A DNA stretch of 64,000 nucleotides from Paracamarosporium sp. OC-R06-R3 (Eukaryota > Ascomycota > Dothideomycetes > Pleosporales > Didymosphaeriaceae), in contig JACVRA010000138.1 in the NCBI GenBank assembly GCA_019828545.1, forward strand, positions 248,001 through 312,000, given 5' to 3'. This document shows positions 46,016 through 58,018 of this stretch, piece by piece. The notes under the pieces are model-generated. The model worked only from the letters and a program-made list of their open reading frames with translations. It was not told where the DNA came from and did no database searches. Within the stretch, counting starts at the first letter, position 1. Each line of letters opens with the position of its first letter. Position numbers and translations under genes: made by a program.

Positions 46016-48436
46016 TCAATTCCCCTGCATCCAGCATGGTGCCCCCGTATCTTGTGCAGCGCCCTGGAAGTCAAAGTCTGTAGCTAGCCCAAAAGGTGTT
46101 TCGAGCATGTCTGGGAGATTTGTATCCCACATCATATCGTCCCAAAAGCCACTGATGTTTGCCATGGCATTTGGATCCCCGCCCCAATTGCCCATTGCAT
46201 CGGAGTTCATTGCAAAAGCGCCCAAGTCCGGAACAGCTGCACTGTAACCGAAGCCACCCAGGCCTTGCATGTTGGTCGCAAACTGGGGTACATTGGGTAA
46301 ATGGTGTGGTCCAAGCGATCCGGGCTGGGCTGCAAACTGCATCTTGTAGGCCTGGTACAGCCTCGATACGGCATCCAGACTTCGTTTAGCTGCAATGCTC
46401 CAGGGTTTGCTGCGCGCAAAGAACGCAAGCGCGATCTCGATGCTTGAACACCACTTTTCCGTCTCCTCGGGTGTGCTCGTATCGCTAAATAGTGACACGA
46501 GGGGGACCATGCACGCTTGGAATGTAAACCATACCGCATTCCATCCCGAGATGAGGTCAGGCAAGCACTCATTCGAGATATCCTCGATGCTCTTCGCAGC
46601 AAGGATGCGACACTTCCCTATCGTGACCTTCTCTTCCATGCTTAATTCGCTAAACGGGCATCGGCGGAGAGCTGTAACAAGAAGGGCAGGCCGGTGAAGT
46701 ACGATGCGTAGGTTCTGAAAACGCCACTTCATGATCAGCCGCACACGCCGTAGAAAGTCGGGACAAGATTCGGTTGTGCTGGAAAGGATTGGAGGGAGCT
46801 CGTCGTGCCACTTGACTATCTCCGCATCGTACGCTGCGGTCTCGGAATGTGAGAGAAGTGGTGACTCCACAAGGCGATCCTGGATTTTCGTAGCTATAGT
46901 GCAGAACTCGGAAGCATGAATCAACGGTAGTACTTTCAAGTGCTCAACGTATTGCGGGCTGTTTGGTTGCGGAAGGGCACCCTGATGCGCCGTTAGTAAC
47001 ATCCCCGGTTTGTCTGATGTATAAACGTACCGAACTGTTGGTTGAACCAGGACGTAGCACCGTGATTGATGGTCCCATGCGTCCCAAGGACGGTCTTCCA
47101 GTAGTAGTGGAAGCCCACGCATCAAGGCAGAACAGACTCCACCAGATTCGCCGTCGAATTTCAGGCGAAACAGTATCTCCATCACCAGGAGCCAAAAAGC
47201 TGAGAAATTGGTTACTGTCGTTTGCAGATCTGTCCGAGTATTCCCGGTGCAATCCAAGCGCTGTCGCCATTCGAAGTACGCCACCCATGAGCGAGTGCGC
47301 TTCGTTAGGTCGATTTAGATAGTGCATGTAGTACCCACTCATAATGGCAAGAGCTTGTAGTACCTCGAGGTTGCCGCTACCGAAGGATTCAAACGAAAGA
47401 TGTCGTCGGGATCGGTTGAAGTATACGTAGTGTGCTTCGTTGCTCGCTGTCGAAGAGGCCAACGATCCAAGCGCAAAGACCATGTTGAGCAATGCTAACC
47501 AGGGGGAATCCTTTCTGTCCCCTAGCAAGAAGGTGGACCAAAATTTTCGTTCTTCAATCATCGGAAAGAAGGGGTGGACGCACTCAAAGTAGCTCTCGAC
47601 CAAGGCCTGGCCTTGAGGAAGTGGAGGCAAAGCATCTGGCCTGTTGTCGGCGAGTTCTGGTCCGGGGGAATTCATACGGCTAGGCAGAACAGTCTCGTTG
47701 TTGCTTTGAGCGATCAGAGGTCGTGCCTGAGGAGCACAACGCACAATGACTTTGAGTGCTGCTGTGATGGACGAGATACCGACGTAGGAGGAGAGCCTGT
47801 CCACGGATAATGAGAGGCCATTCACATCGTCAGAAACGCCTTGCACGCGGAGCTGGTGCTTGCGGGCTTCATCCCAAAATGGATCTTGAGGAGGGGCCTG
47901 TTCAAGTGCTTCGAGGCTTTCGGCTCCGCCAGACCCGTGACTGAGATCTGATATCGAGTGGTTTTCCGTAGTAGGGGAAGGGGTTGAATGCACAGGGCCT
48001 AAAGATGACGATGAGAGCGCCAGCTCCAATAGCTCTTGGCGCGGCATCGAGACGAGAGCTTCAAGCTCATCCAAAGACTTGGAGGGGTACAGCTTGGCAA
48101 AGATGGTTTTGTACTGCTCGATGTCGGTCGATAGCTTGTCGACAAGCCTGTCCCATTTAGTCCATCTACTTTCTCAGTAATACTAAGCACTTACTTCCGG
48201 CTGGGAACTACCCTCTGTGCGGGCTTCGAGTACCCGCATGCCTCCGGATGCTGGTACCACTGGCACTGACCGCATGGTTGGGTACCGTCGCAACGGATCT
48301 TTCGGCGCCTGCACTCTACACAGGCGTTGCTCGTTGATATTCTACGCGAGCCCGCAGTCCGAGTGGGCTTGCCTGCCATGCCATCCTCTGCACCGGGTGA
48401 CCGCAGGCCGGTCGACGACTGGAAAGTGTGGAACAT
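46016..48436 (-). CDS. clrB: Zn2Cys6 transcription factor, CLR-2/ClrB/ManR-like regulator of cellulase and mannanase genes
   Basis: Three exons: 48436-48195, 48147-47031 and 46981-46016; introns 47 and 49 nt; 774 aa. The binuclear zinc cluster has Cys at about 39, 42, 49, 55, 58 and 67, in ACVECRRRKIRCDG...CGQCQWYQHPEAC. It is followed by KPAQRVVPSRKLVDKL, a linker and short coiled coil. The middle region (about 190-560) is the fungal_trans domain: ALVESYFECVHPFFPMIEE, LRMATALGLHRE and EIRRRIWWSLFCLDAWAST. The C-terminus is Asn/Met/Trp-rich, ending in acidic/hydrophobic activation-like segments (FWDDMMWDTNLPDML). The N-terminus and zinc cluster read like CLR-2 (Neurospora) and ClrB/ManR (Aspergillus), nuclear activators of cellulose- and mannan-degrading genes. 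I make this assignment from memory of motif wording. The tandem beta-mannosidase gene upstream fits it. Confidence 0.8.
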
Positions 48437-49641
48437 GTTGTCTCATGCAGGTTGCAATAAACGACGAGATGAGATGATGGACGAGTTGGTGTTCACCATG
48501 CAGCCACGCCGTGCCTCGGCAGGCATAGGGCACTGGCGATCCGGAAGGAGGGGGGGATGCACAATGGATTTCGTTTGGAGCGGATGGCAAGAACAAAAAG
48601 AGTCGGGATATGTAGAAAGAGGCAGCAGTGGGGCGGTATGTACGATGTATAAGAAGGGCTATGCGCGCAGGCTCGGGGTCGTCAGGCTGGTGCAGACTAC
48701 TACTCCAGCGCAGGGCCGTCGTCGATTGCCATGGCTCCAGGGCACTCGGTCTGTGCCTGTCGAGGTGCGATGCTAAAGTAGTCGAGGAATTAGCCCCCGC
48801 ATTATAGGCCCGCAGCGGCTGCCAGGACCTGGGGAGGCGCCGCCGCGACGGTTGGCGTCCAAGCAGGCCGACGTCGAGATGCAGAAGAAGCTGGCAAGCG
48901 AGATTTGGGCGGCATGGCGAGGGCGCAGAGGGATTGTGGAGGGATTGTGGAGGGACCGTGACGCGCTTCTCGAAGGCTCCCGTCACGGCGCGCATCGTGC
49001 CTGCTCTGGCGTCCTCGACATGGCATGACGGAAGGCGCACCCGTCGCTCCTGCCTGCAACCAAGGCCGGCGCGGGAAGGGGCGATCGCAGGCGGTAGACG
49101 GTAGGGCATTGCGCGGGCGTCACTAGGCGTCGGCAGTCGCTGCCATGGCCGTACCGGCGGCCGGGTAGAGCAATGCGCCGGCTGCCCACTTCCACCACAC
49201 ATGGCGCTCGCCCGCCCTCTATCAGCATATGCACCAGCACCTGTTAATATGCACTCACTCAGGCGCCGTTGCGCCCTGGCCTCTCACGCTGTGCCGACCG
49301 CGACCCTCTCATTTCCTGGCGAGCCACCTCACCGACAGCCTATAATGGCCTCACATATAATACCCCGTCCAATATCCTTCTGGCAAAACTGCCCGACAGA
49401 CGCTACCCCCCCGGTCCCCCTGCCCCATAACGCAATCCGCAAGCCATCCGCCCACTGCAAGCCTGCTCCCAGCTCACATCACCGTTGCTGCGACCACCAT
49501 CCGACCCTGGCTGTTCGACTGTACGTGGTTGCATTGCGAGGGGCACGCGCCGTGTGGCCCGTCAGCCAACGTGCGGTCTCTCCACCTCCAGATTCCCCTT
49601 CCTCCAGCCCAGCCTGCGATGCGACAATGCCTTTGGCTGCA
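48437..49641. other. Intergenic, 1.2 kb: upstream region of the Zn2Cys6 gene
   Basis: It separates the factor's start from the beta-mannosidase stop. The GC-rich frames here (for example 48342-49202, -) lack domains and overlap the factor's first exon. A short tandem GGGATTGTGGA repeat (2.5 units) lies at about 48929-48955. Confidence 0.55.
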
Positions 49642-52474
49642 TCAAGTGCGGCCCAGATACGTCCACTTCAAATGCGCATCGCCCTCGACAAGCCCCTTCA
49701 CTTTGATCGTCTGCTCATCCCCAGGCACTACGTCGATGGCACTGTCGTGCACCAACACCCCTGCCCTCTCTTCGAACACTAGTCCTTTGGTTGGCTTCGA
49801 TGCTTTGACCACTATCGTATTGCCTTGGGGGGTGACTTGGACGCCTCGGTCTTCGAAGCTGAGGTACTTAAGCGGCTGAGGCCAGTCGACGTCGCGTGAA
49901 ACAATGTCGCCATCTACCCAGATCCTGGCTGCCAGGACATGAGGCTCCTCCTTCACGTTGTCGATGGACCCTGATAGTACGTCCGTGGTCCCGTTTGCCA
50001 CCAGTTTAATATCCTGCTTGACCAACTTTTCCTTAATTTCTTTACCCGTCGCAATTGATATGAATCGTAGCTCCACAGTTGCAGTTAGTTCAGCTGGCTG
50101 ATTGCTAGCCACCCACACCTCGTAATCGCTGGTCTTCGGTACGCGAGCATGAACCACGCTCCAGTCATGGTGGGCCCGCTTAACAGCCACTGCAACCGGT
50201 GCCAAGACTCGCCTCATGGCGTAGTATGCAGGCTTCTTGCGCAGGAAGTAATCCACAATCGACCATGATGTGACAGGCCAGCAGTCATTCAACTGCCAGA
50301 CCAATGCGCCGCCGCAGTAGCGCTGTTGACCCCACTGCCTTCGCCAGCCACGGTATCCAAACATGAGGGCCTCGGCTTGGGACAGTTGCGTCAGATGGAT
50401 AAATGACTATCGTACCCTTAGTCTTAACACCCATATTATTATTAAAAACTTCCCAGATATCAGCACTTACTTCTAAATCAGTCTGCGTTCTGAAATTCTC
50501 CACCAAATACGTTGCAATCCGTCGTTCGTGGCCGTCGGCTTTGTTGTGGAAATCCAGCATATGCGACTGAGGATAGAGTTGCGTCGGATCCGTGCAATAG
50601 TACTTGATAGTATCAATATGTGGAAATGCCTCCATGCCGAACTCGCTGTTGAACCGCCCGCCTAAGGTGTCAAAAATTTGATACTTTTCTTGGGTACCGT
50701 GCCAGACTGCACAACCGTTAGCGCCCTCTTCCACATTCCTGGATTGAGGTACTTTCTCACCATTCCATTGGTGCATATCACCAACCGTTTTATTTGATGT
50801 ACGCAATCCATCTCCCCAAGGACTTCCCGGGTGGTATGGTACATGCGGACTTTCGGCGGCAACGACCTCAGGCAGGAGCTGCCCGATCCTTCGTCAGAAT
50901 TTTAAACTCTAATTGAGGTGTGGAGCGCGCGCGCTTACCTTTTCGTAGATGTACCTGGCAGGAAAATCCGTCTTGAGCCAACTTTGTGGATCTTTGTCTT
51001 CGTAATCGTACGTTAGGTCGAACGACTCCTGCACCTGATAATCTTCGTTGTTGCCGGCATAGATAACAATGGAAGGGTGGTGACGCAGCCGGGCAACATT
51101 AGCCACGCATTCGTTGTGGATCGAGTCAAGGATGGCCGGAAAGGCTGGATAATTGCCGCAGCCGAACATGAAGTCCTGCCAAACCAAAATACCCAGCTCG
51201 TCGCAAAGCTCGTAAAAGATATCTTCCTCCCATATGCCTCCACCCCAAATTCTAGCGCCGTGTTAGTCTGATGCAACTGCTGCGCCTCGTACGCAACATC
51301 GTGGTGTGGGTATGCGTACCGTATCATGACCTGGTAACCGTCCACCATCATCTCGAGCCATTTGCGATACCTCTCTTCAGTTATTCGAGGCGTAAACGAG
51401 TCAGCTGGTATCCAATCGGAGCCGCCGCAGAAGACATCTACACCGTTAATCCTGAAAAAGAAGCTCTTGCCAACGGAATCCGGCTCCTGAACAAGTTCTC
51501 CTCTGCGGAATCCGGTCCGTCGGGTCGCTTGATGCAGAGTGACACCCTCAGCTGACACAGTTGCAATGACCGTGTAGAGCGGTTGATCTCCATATCCATG
51601 AGGGTACCAGAGCCGAACATTGTCCACCTGAAAATCTACCTGAGCCACATTATCCTTGACGTCGGCAGAGCCCTGAAAAACCACCTCTTCTCCATTTCGC
51701 ACTTCAAATGACACACTCTTGCCCGACGATCCCTCTACTTTAGCAACCAGTGATCCAGTCGCGGTTTTGAGACTGTTGTCAAGTGTGTACTCGACACGAA
51801 GGTCTGCGATTCTTGAATTGTAGGTTTCCAATCGGACAGGTCGCCATGGGCCGCAAGTGTTAAGCATGGGCCCCCAATCCCAACCCCAATGGTACTGCGC
51901 TTTGCGGACCGCCAGTCGAGACATGTCGCCGTTAAAGCCAACCCAAGTGTGTTCAGGATGAGCTTCTCGAATCTTGATGGCTTCTAATCGCGCAGAAGCG
52001 AAGTCGATTTCGAGATGGTTAGGCGAGCCCTGCTTCAACTTGCTGGTGACGTCCACGCGATGAGGGATGAACATGTTGTCGCTTTGGAGAATGACTTCAT
52101 CGTTGAGCTTGACCGTTGCAAAGGTGTCCAGACCATCAAAGGCCAGGACCGTGACAGAGCCATCTTGCGGTGCCTCGACGTCCGGCAGTTGCGCTTTGTA
52201 AGTCCAGGTCTTGTCTGCCACCCACTCTGCCTCGAGCTCGTTGAAGCCCAAAAAGGGATCGGGTATCCTATGCACAGAAGTCCATCAGTCAATGCCTTGA
52301 AGCACACTTCCAAATACCATGGCACGTGATGACGTACTTGGCATGGTCGATGAGGTCCAGGTGGACATTGGTTGGAACCTTCTTTACTGGTAGCCAGGCA
52401 TGCTCAGATATATCATCAGCCTGCTTGAACGTCCAACCGTCTGTCAGTTCGTGAACGCTCGTCTCCCGAGCCAT
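49642..52474 (-). CDS. mndB: Beta-mannosidase, GH2, intracellular (B) type
   Basis: Six exons: 52474-52338, 52267-51320, 51251-50939, 50878-50761, 50706-50471 and 50406-49642; introns 54-70 nt; 838 aa, a normal length. The N-terminal sugar-binding domain starts at ELTDGWTFKQAD and contains IPDPFLGFNE and HTWVGFNGDMSRLAVRKAQ. YHWGWDWGP is a GH2 mannosidase hallmark. The TIM barrel has FCGGSDWIPADSF, WGGGIWEEDIFYELCDELG and IYAGNNEDY (acid/base Glu about 431), then FNSEFGMEAFP (nucleophile Glu about 527) and a C-terminal beta domain. There is no signal peptide, so it probably hydrolyses imported manno-oligosaccharides from the non-reducing end in the cytosol, as fungal MndB-type enzymes do. It is co-oriented with the CLR-2/ManR-like factor just downstream. 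Confidence 0.95.
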
Positions 52475-53697
52475 GATGCTGATGGGCCTCTGCGTGGATA
52501 TACGCGGCTCAAGATGGCGATGCGAGAAGAGCCTCGGGCCAGTTTGGGTCAGGGTAGGAATGTACCACGGCTGGTGGAGAGCAGTCCGTCTCCCTCTACA
52601 TATAGCGCAACAGCTATTGTCGCCGACGCGGAATAGGAACGCACTCGTCGAGCTCCGCCGGTCCCTTTCGACATCGCTGTTGCTCCATCTAGACAGTCTG
52701 TACCACTGTGGAGCAGCAGCTGAGCTGCTTTACCCAATGCAAGCTGTCGCAGAGGCCAGGTCCGTGTCCGATCGGGTATAGCGACTAGGCGAATGCAGCG
52801 CAGTCGGAAAATTATATACAGGCCAGCCGCGTGAGGTGGGATTCCCCGCCGCGGTAGCCGGTCAATGGAGGAGTGGAATGCCCTGCAGAGGACGGATTGA
52901 GTTTCTCCGTGACGGGTACGTCGATGGAGGACCTGTGTGCGGCTGCTGAGCCAGTTCGATGGGTTGATATAGATGCATCTAAGGAGCCATAGCATGGAAG
53001 GCACGCGGCGCGGGTCGGCAACAGCCCTCCGGTGCTGGGACGTCCAACCAAACGCGTCCAGGGCAGGCGAACTCCCACATCGACTCCACTACCATCACCA
53101 ATAGCGGCACCCTTTTCATTCCATTATATATGCTTCTGCGTGTGCTTTCGATATTCGACGTGATGCCCGATTGTTTCCCTGTTGTTCAGCACCCGAAGCA
53201 CGTTGCCGGGCCCCCACGTGGGATGTCAAGACCTAATACAGCATACCGTATAACATGGTACGATCCTGCCACTGCAATAGGACCGGCATTTGAACAAGAG
53301 ATGGCTTAAAGGATCACAAGATGCCATCAAGATAAGCTCACCGCCAGTTTGCGACATCGAGCACCCGTCCCATTTGTCCAGAGTCACGCTCAGCATGGCG
53401 GCGCTACTGTACTTTGATTGAGCGTGAAGCGGGCAATATTGCATGACGCACGTGTACGCACGCGCGCTGCATCTTCCCGCTCCCTACGCCACGGTCGGTG
53501 TCTGCTTGATTGACGGATGACGACCGCTGGTATCCCCAACGGGTAGCACTCCGTGCTGACATGATGCGGCTCAATCAGGATGAATGGAAGTACATTGAAT
53601 TTGTGGCAAAGGGGGTATCTCGAACTAGTCAACAAAACACAACACATTAGCCTCCGTCTCAACTTGTGGAAACGCGAGTAACCGGTGCATATGCCGC
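52475..53697. other. Intergenic, 1.2 kb: promoter region of the beta-mannosidase gene
   Basis: It contains the promoter space of the mannosidase gene (-) and the 3' flank of the thaumatin-like gene (-). On the minus strand TATATG at 52604-52599 stands about 125 bp before the start codon and could serve as TATA box. A search by eye found no CGG-N11-CCG site, the Gal4-type inverted triplet. Confidence 0.5.
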
Positions 53698-55097
53698 TCA
53701 GCAGATCGCCGCATATGCAAGACCACTTGCAGCTATTACGGAAGCTACCACAGGAACGGTAATCTCCAACACGTTGCTCCGGATCGCTCCGCTCCGTTTC
53801 AGGCCTGCATCGCTTCTTATCTGATGCAGGACTGTGGACTGGTCTCTTTTGTCCTTGGAAACGTGTCCCTGTTGCGCAAGCTGAAGCATCTTGTCCGACT
53901 CCGTGGCCAGGATATTGGTAGAACGCGCGCCCGGACAGAAGATGACCTCGAAACCAGCGCCGGATGGAATAATAAAAGTCGAAGTTTGGTCGTCGAACGC
54001 TGCCGAACTAGATTAGTACGACAATTATGAGGAGAGGGTGTAGGGCTCACCATAGCTGTACGCATCTGGACAGACAGCTTTTACGGCCTTTGAATAGTCG
54101 CTTGGATTGCAAGCACTTGGCGAATTGTATTTCCCTGTGCAACAGTCTTCGGGCTTGTTGTTTTTTGCACATGCAGAATAACATGGATTGAACGCTGGTC
54201 TCTCAATATTGTCATCAGGGTAGGGATACACCCCGTCCCCTGGCTTTTCTGGAGGACTCTGTTGCAGATCCCAAGGGCACCATCTCGAGACTTGTTTGTC
54301 ATCAACCGTCTGCTCAAAGGGAAGTGGATACGAGCTATTGGTCCGGAGAAAGTTAGGGTGGTCGCCGTATGGGTCGTAGCCTTGCTGAGCTAATAGTCCT
54401 ACAGTGCCTTGACAGGAAGGATTCGTGAGGTTCGGAGGGATATCATCCAAGCTGACATTCTGAAGCGGCTGTAGCACTATGGCCATGGGAATATTGTAAC
54501 CATCCACAAGTGATATGTCGTAGTACGTATGCCCATCTCCAGCATCGAGCGTAAACTCCGCGAGAGAGACAGGTACGTCACCCTGCATGTTGTCAATTTA
54601 TACCATACTTTGATCCGACACATCCGAGGATACATCGTACGACATCGGGAGTTGAACGGTGTAAGAGAACTCACCCCAACTTTACAATTCACAATACCAT
54701 TACAATCTCCCGAACCACAGGCCTTCGGACCCCCATCCTTCGGCCTCGTCCCATCATCGTTAAACGAACAATTTGTCCTCCCCCAAACACGACCCTGCCA
54801 ATCTTCCGATACCGTCTGGTTCCGCGATTCCCCCGGATCAAGCTTAAACCCGTTCTCTTTCGGACCCTCCCCGGACTGGGTGGAAATACCAGGATAGATG
54901 ACTTCAGGACAGTTATTTGTAACCAGCAAAGGCGTCATAGGCTCTTTGCGGCGATCCAACCTGCGAGGTGCCTTTCTGCTCATGTGGTGCACTCCATTTG
55001 CAACAGGTATCGACGAGAGCGCGAGAAAGACCGTGTATATGCGAAGAATAGAGGAGAAGGTAGGTAGAGCGTACGCCCGGTCACTGGCGAGGAGCAT
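53698..55097 (-). CDS. Thaumatin-like protein, secreted, probably GPI-anchored
   Basis: Three exons: 55097-54675, 54582-54051 and 53999-53698 (introns 92 and 51 nt; 418 aa). The N-terminus has a hydrophobic secretion signal (about 10-35, ILRIYTVFLALSSIPVA). The thaumatin domain (about 55-320) shows LLVTNNCPEVIYPGIST, FKLDPGESRNQTV, GRVWGRTNCSF, CGSGDCNG, AEFTLDAGDGHTYYDISLVDGYNIPM and [48 protein letters not shown]. It ends with FIIPSGAGFEVIFCPG. After it come about 75 residues ending in a hydrophobic stretch (EITVPVVASVIAASGLAYAAIC) with no charged tail, as in GPI signals. Thaumatin-like proteins bind or cleave beta-1,3-glucan; activity here is not shown. Confidence 0.9.
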
Positions 55098-55767
55098 CGT
55101 CCTGGCCGCTGAAAGGGAACGTATCGTCAAGGGTAAGCGTGGTTTATGATGCGAATACGGCGAATACAAAGGATAGCAGCCAGTACGGATAATGCGAAAT
55201 GGGAGGCTATAGAGTGGGTGTTGAGAGCGAGCAATGCGAAGGGTCCAGGATTAACCGGGCGAGGCGCGAGGTGGTGGATGTATAACGAAACGCCATGCAG
55301 CGTGTCCAACCAAAGAAACAAGGAAACCATATCGCCGTGTCATTGCGTCGATCTTAACAAGGCGAGGAAGTCGCGATCCTGGATTCCGGTCATGGAAGTG
55401 ACGCAATACTGTACCTGCCAAGCGCCGCAAGCCCAGGGTCCAACGGCTACGCTCCACCAATCACTGGCATTCACCTAGGCAATGCCGAAACGTCAACTGT
55501 CGCTGAAGTGCAACAAAAATAGGAACAGAGCGCGATAATAATACGTAGGTTTTTTGATTCGTTATGTAATTATCGCCCGATTTTTCTATGGCGCTGCTTC
55601 ACCGCCGCACACTCTAGACAGTCGAGACGGGAAAAGAATATGTAAAAACGCCCCTAAGCCACTGAGGGCATCCGTACTAAAGCCAGCTCAGTCCAACAGC
55701 AAAAATGGTATCACAGATAAGCATCGTCGCTCCCTCGGCATCCCTCCCGCCATGATTATGTTGTCAT
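55098..55767. other. Intergenic, 0.67 kb
   Basis: It lies upstream of the thaumatin-like gene and downstream of the cupredoxin gene, both on the minus strand. No additional gene is seen. Confidence 0.5.
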
Positions 55768-56771
55768 CTACAATAGCAGGATAGCCGCCACAGCTCCCAT
55801 GGCGAGGCCAAAGAGTGATCGAGAGCCGAATGTGCTAGGTGCAGCGTTGGTGGTTTGCTGGGCGGGCGCGCTGGAATCGGTGCTGCTAGCTCCCGTGCCA
55901 GCACCTGTGCCAGCGCCAGTACCAGTACCAGTGCCTGCATCACCTGCAGCCGCTGAGGACTGAGCAGTGTTGCCACCAGTGTTTGTTCCGGTACCGGCGC
56001 CTGATTCGGTTCCTGAGCCAGGAGCTTGTCCGGGGCTGAGGTTCTCGGCTGCACCAGCTGCGAGAGCCTTGAACGCGGCCATCGTCTTGTTACCGGTTTC
56101 GGCACTAGAAGGGTGTAAGCAGGTCGATATCAAATAGAAAGATAGGGTACTCACGCATTGATGGCACCAACCATACCACCTTGGCAATGTTTCGCTTGCG
56201 AGCAGTAGTACCATATAGGCTTGGTGTCCATGACGCGGATTGTGTAGGTAAGGACCTTAGAGGTGGCACCGACGGAAGCGTTGGTTGGCATGAAGCCAGA
56301 GAAGAAGGCGGTCGTCATGTTAGGCATTACGTTCTGGATAGGTACACAGGGCTGGTCAAAAGTAGACTGCACTACGGAATGGTTCTGCAGGCTTCGTTAG
56401 AACAAGATTTCGATCGTTATTTGAACCTGCCATACCTTGGGGTGGAACTGGAATTGCACAACATCCCCAACAGCCGCCTTCACGTTCTCAGGCGAGAAGG
56501 TGATCGATCCATTTGCTCCTCCAACTTGGACAACGTGAGTGACGAGTGTCCCTTCCGATGCAGCACCTGTTGCTGCCGCCGAGGAGCCGCTCGATACTGC
56601 GGATGCTGCTGCTTCAGCGCTGGTAGATGCGAGTGTCTCTGAAGCTGCGATAGCCGTAGCAGCTGAGGTTGAAGATGTTGCCAGTCCTCCTGCTGGTGCC
56701 TCTCCCATGTGATTGGTAGCGGCTCCGAGACCGAGGAGGGCAGATGCGATGAAGCTTTTCGAGAAATACAT
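55768..56771 (-). CDS. GPI-anchored extracellular cupredoxin (Ser-rich protein)
   Basis: Three exons: 56771-56436, 56384-56155 and 56104-55768 (introns about 50 nt; 300 aa). A signal peptide (1-18) and an Ala/Ser/Thr stalk (to about 75) precede a cupredoxin domain (about 76-190). The domain has FSPENVKAAVGDVVQFQFHPKNHSV (first His ligand, HPKNH across intron 1) and IWYYCSQAKHCQGGMVG, supplying the Cys, His and Met ligands of a type 1 copper site. The C-terminus is a Gly/Thr/Ala repeat (TGTGTGAGTGAGTGA) ending in a hydrophobic GPI signal (FGLAMGAVAAILLL). Such proteins sit on the plasma membrane or wall. Their roles are poorly known, and the intact copper ligands support metal or redox binding here. 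Confidence 0.92.
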
Positions 56772-58018
56772 TGTTGCTGTGGTTTATTGTGTTGTCAAAG
56801 AATGACCTTAATTACTAGAATCGAATGGCTTGAAGAGAACGGTGTGTTGGCGACTAGCGCTCAAAGCTGGACTGGCCAGGAATTACGAAGTGAATGAAGA
56901 GAGAGACGAAAGGAAACGCAGCAACAGAGTATGAAGCAGATGGGTCCAGAATGCAGCCTGAGCAGGCTACATACTGCTCTTAAGGCATGAAGACGACTCT
57001 CGGAACGCGGGTTAGTGCGTTTTGTCCGGGTGTGTTCATGGCGGTTAAGTTGCTTCCGATACATGACAAGCGTTTCTGCGACATGTCAGAATCTGTTCGT
57101 GCTTCAGCCACTTCTTCGGTTGTCACAGATCTCGACCCCTGCCTCGCAACCGTGAAGCGACCCAACAACCTCAGCAGGACACAACGCGGTGGACTAATCG
57201 GCATACGACAAGAATTGACTTCAAGGAATATAGAACACTATCTACAATCGCAACGATAGGAAATGTGGCGGTGGTGTACAGATTGTAGTCTGGCGGTCTG
57301 TAGAAAGTTTAGATGGGGTTGGAGGTCACGAATCAGTCCCTGTTCGAGAAGTGTTTGAGGCTGCTTCAGCCGCCAACCCGTCACATGCCGCCTAGACCGG
57401 AATTCAAAAACGTCCCGGGAAGCTCGTTCGCGAGATTGGCCTGACCTCTGGAATGGCAAGAGTTCATGCCGTGCGCAACGGGTGGTCATCTCCAGGGCTG
57501 CTTCTGCAACCGCAGAAGTGTTTCTAAACGCTTAGCTCCATCAAAACCTCAAGAGCCAGGCGGACCTTCAATTTCCCCAGGTATGTTTCGTAAGGCCCAA
57601 GCCGTTTCCAATTATACACTGCGATTTTTCTGTAGAGGTAGTACGAACAATCGTTGCACTTCTAAGCCGCATCGCGGGCCTGGCTACATCATATCAAACA
57701 ATGTTGGGGGCTTGTCGCCGACTCCAGCGAGTGACGTGCGCACATGCGAATCAAATCTCCAATGCAATACCCACGAACGCGTTGTGCACTGGAGGTGCGC
57801 GATGCGACAGCCTGGATTGGCTGTTTTCGCAGGTATTGACGCCAGACAGGCTTTCCAGTAGACATTCCCAGAGCTTCCAGAGCAGTTTCGCACCATATTC
57901 GTCCTGCATGCTGAACCGGATTGCCACTTTGCATAATGGTCATCGCGTGCTTCTCAACTCAAAGTGTTACGAGAGACCACAGATATAGCAGCCGCAACAT
58001 CCAAGGAACAACTGCAAC
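56772..58018. other. Intergenic, 1.25 kb
   Basis: Promoter space of the cupredoxin gene (-) plus the 3' flank of MHF2 (-). Several short frames on both strands overlap without domain content. Confidence 0.55.

Noticed and set aside
48342..49202. 286-residue minus-strand frame
   Set aside because: Overlaps exon 1 of the Zn2Cys6 factor out of phase and is GC-bias driven, with Pro/Arg/Ser/Ala composition.
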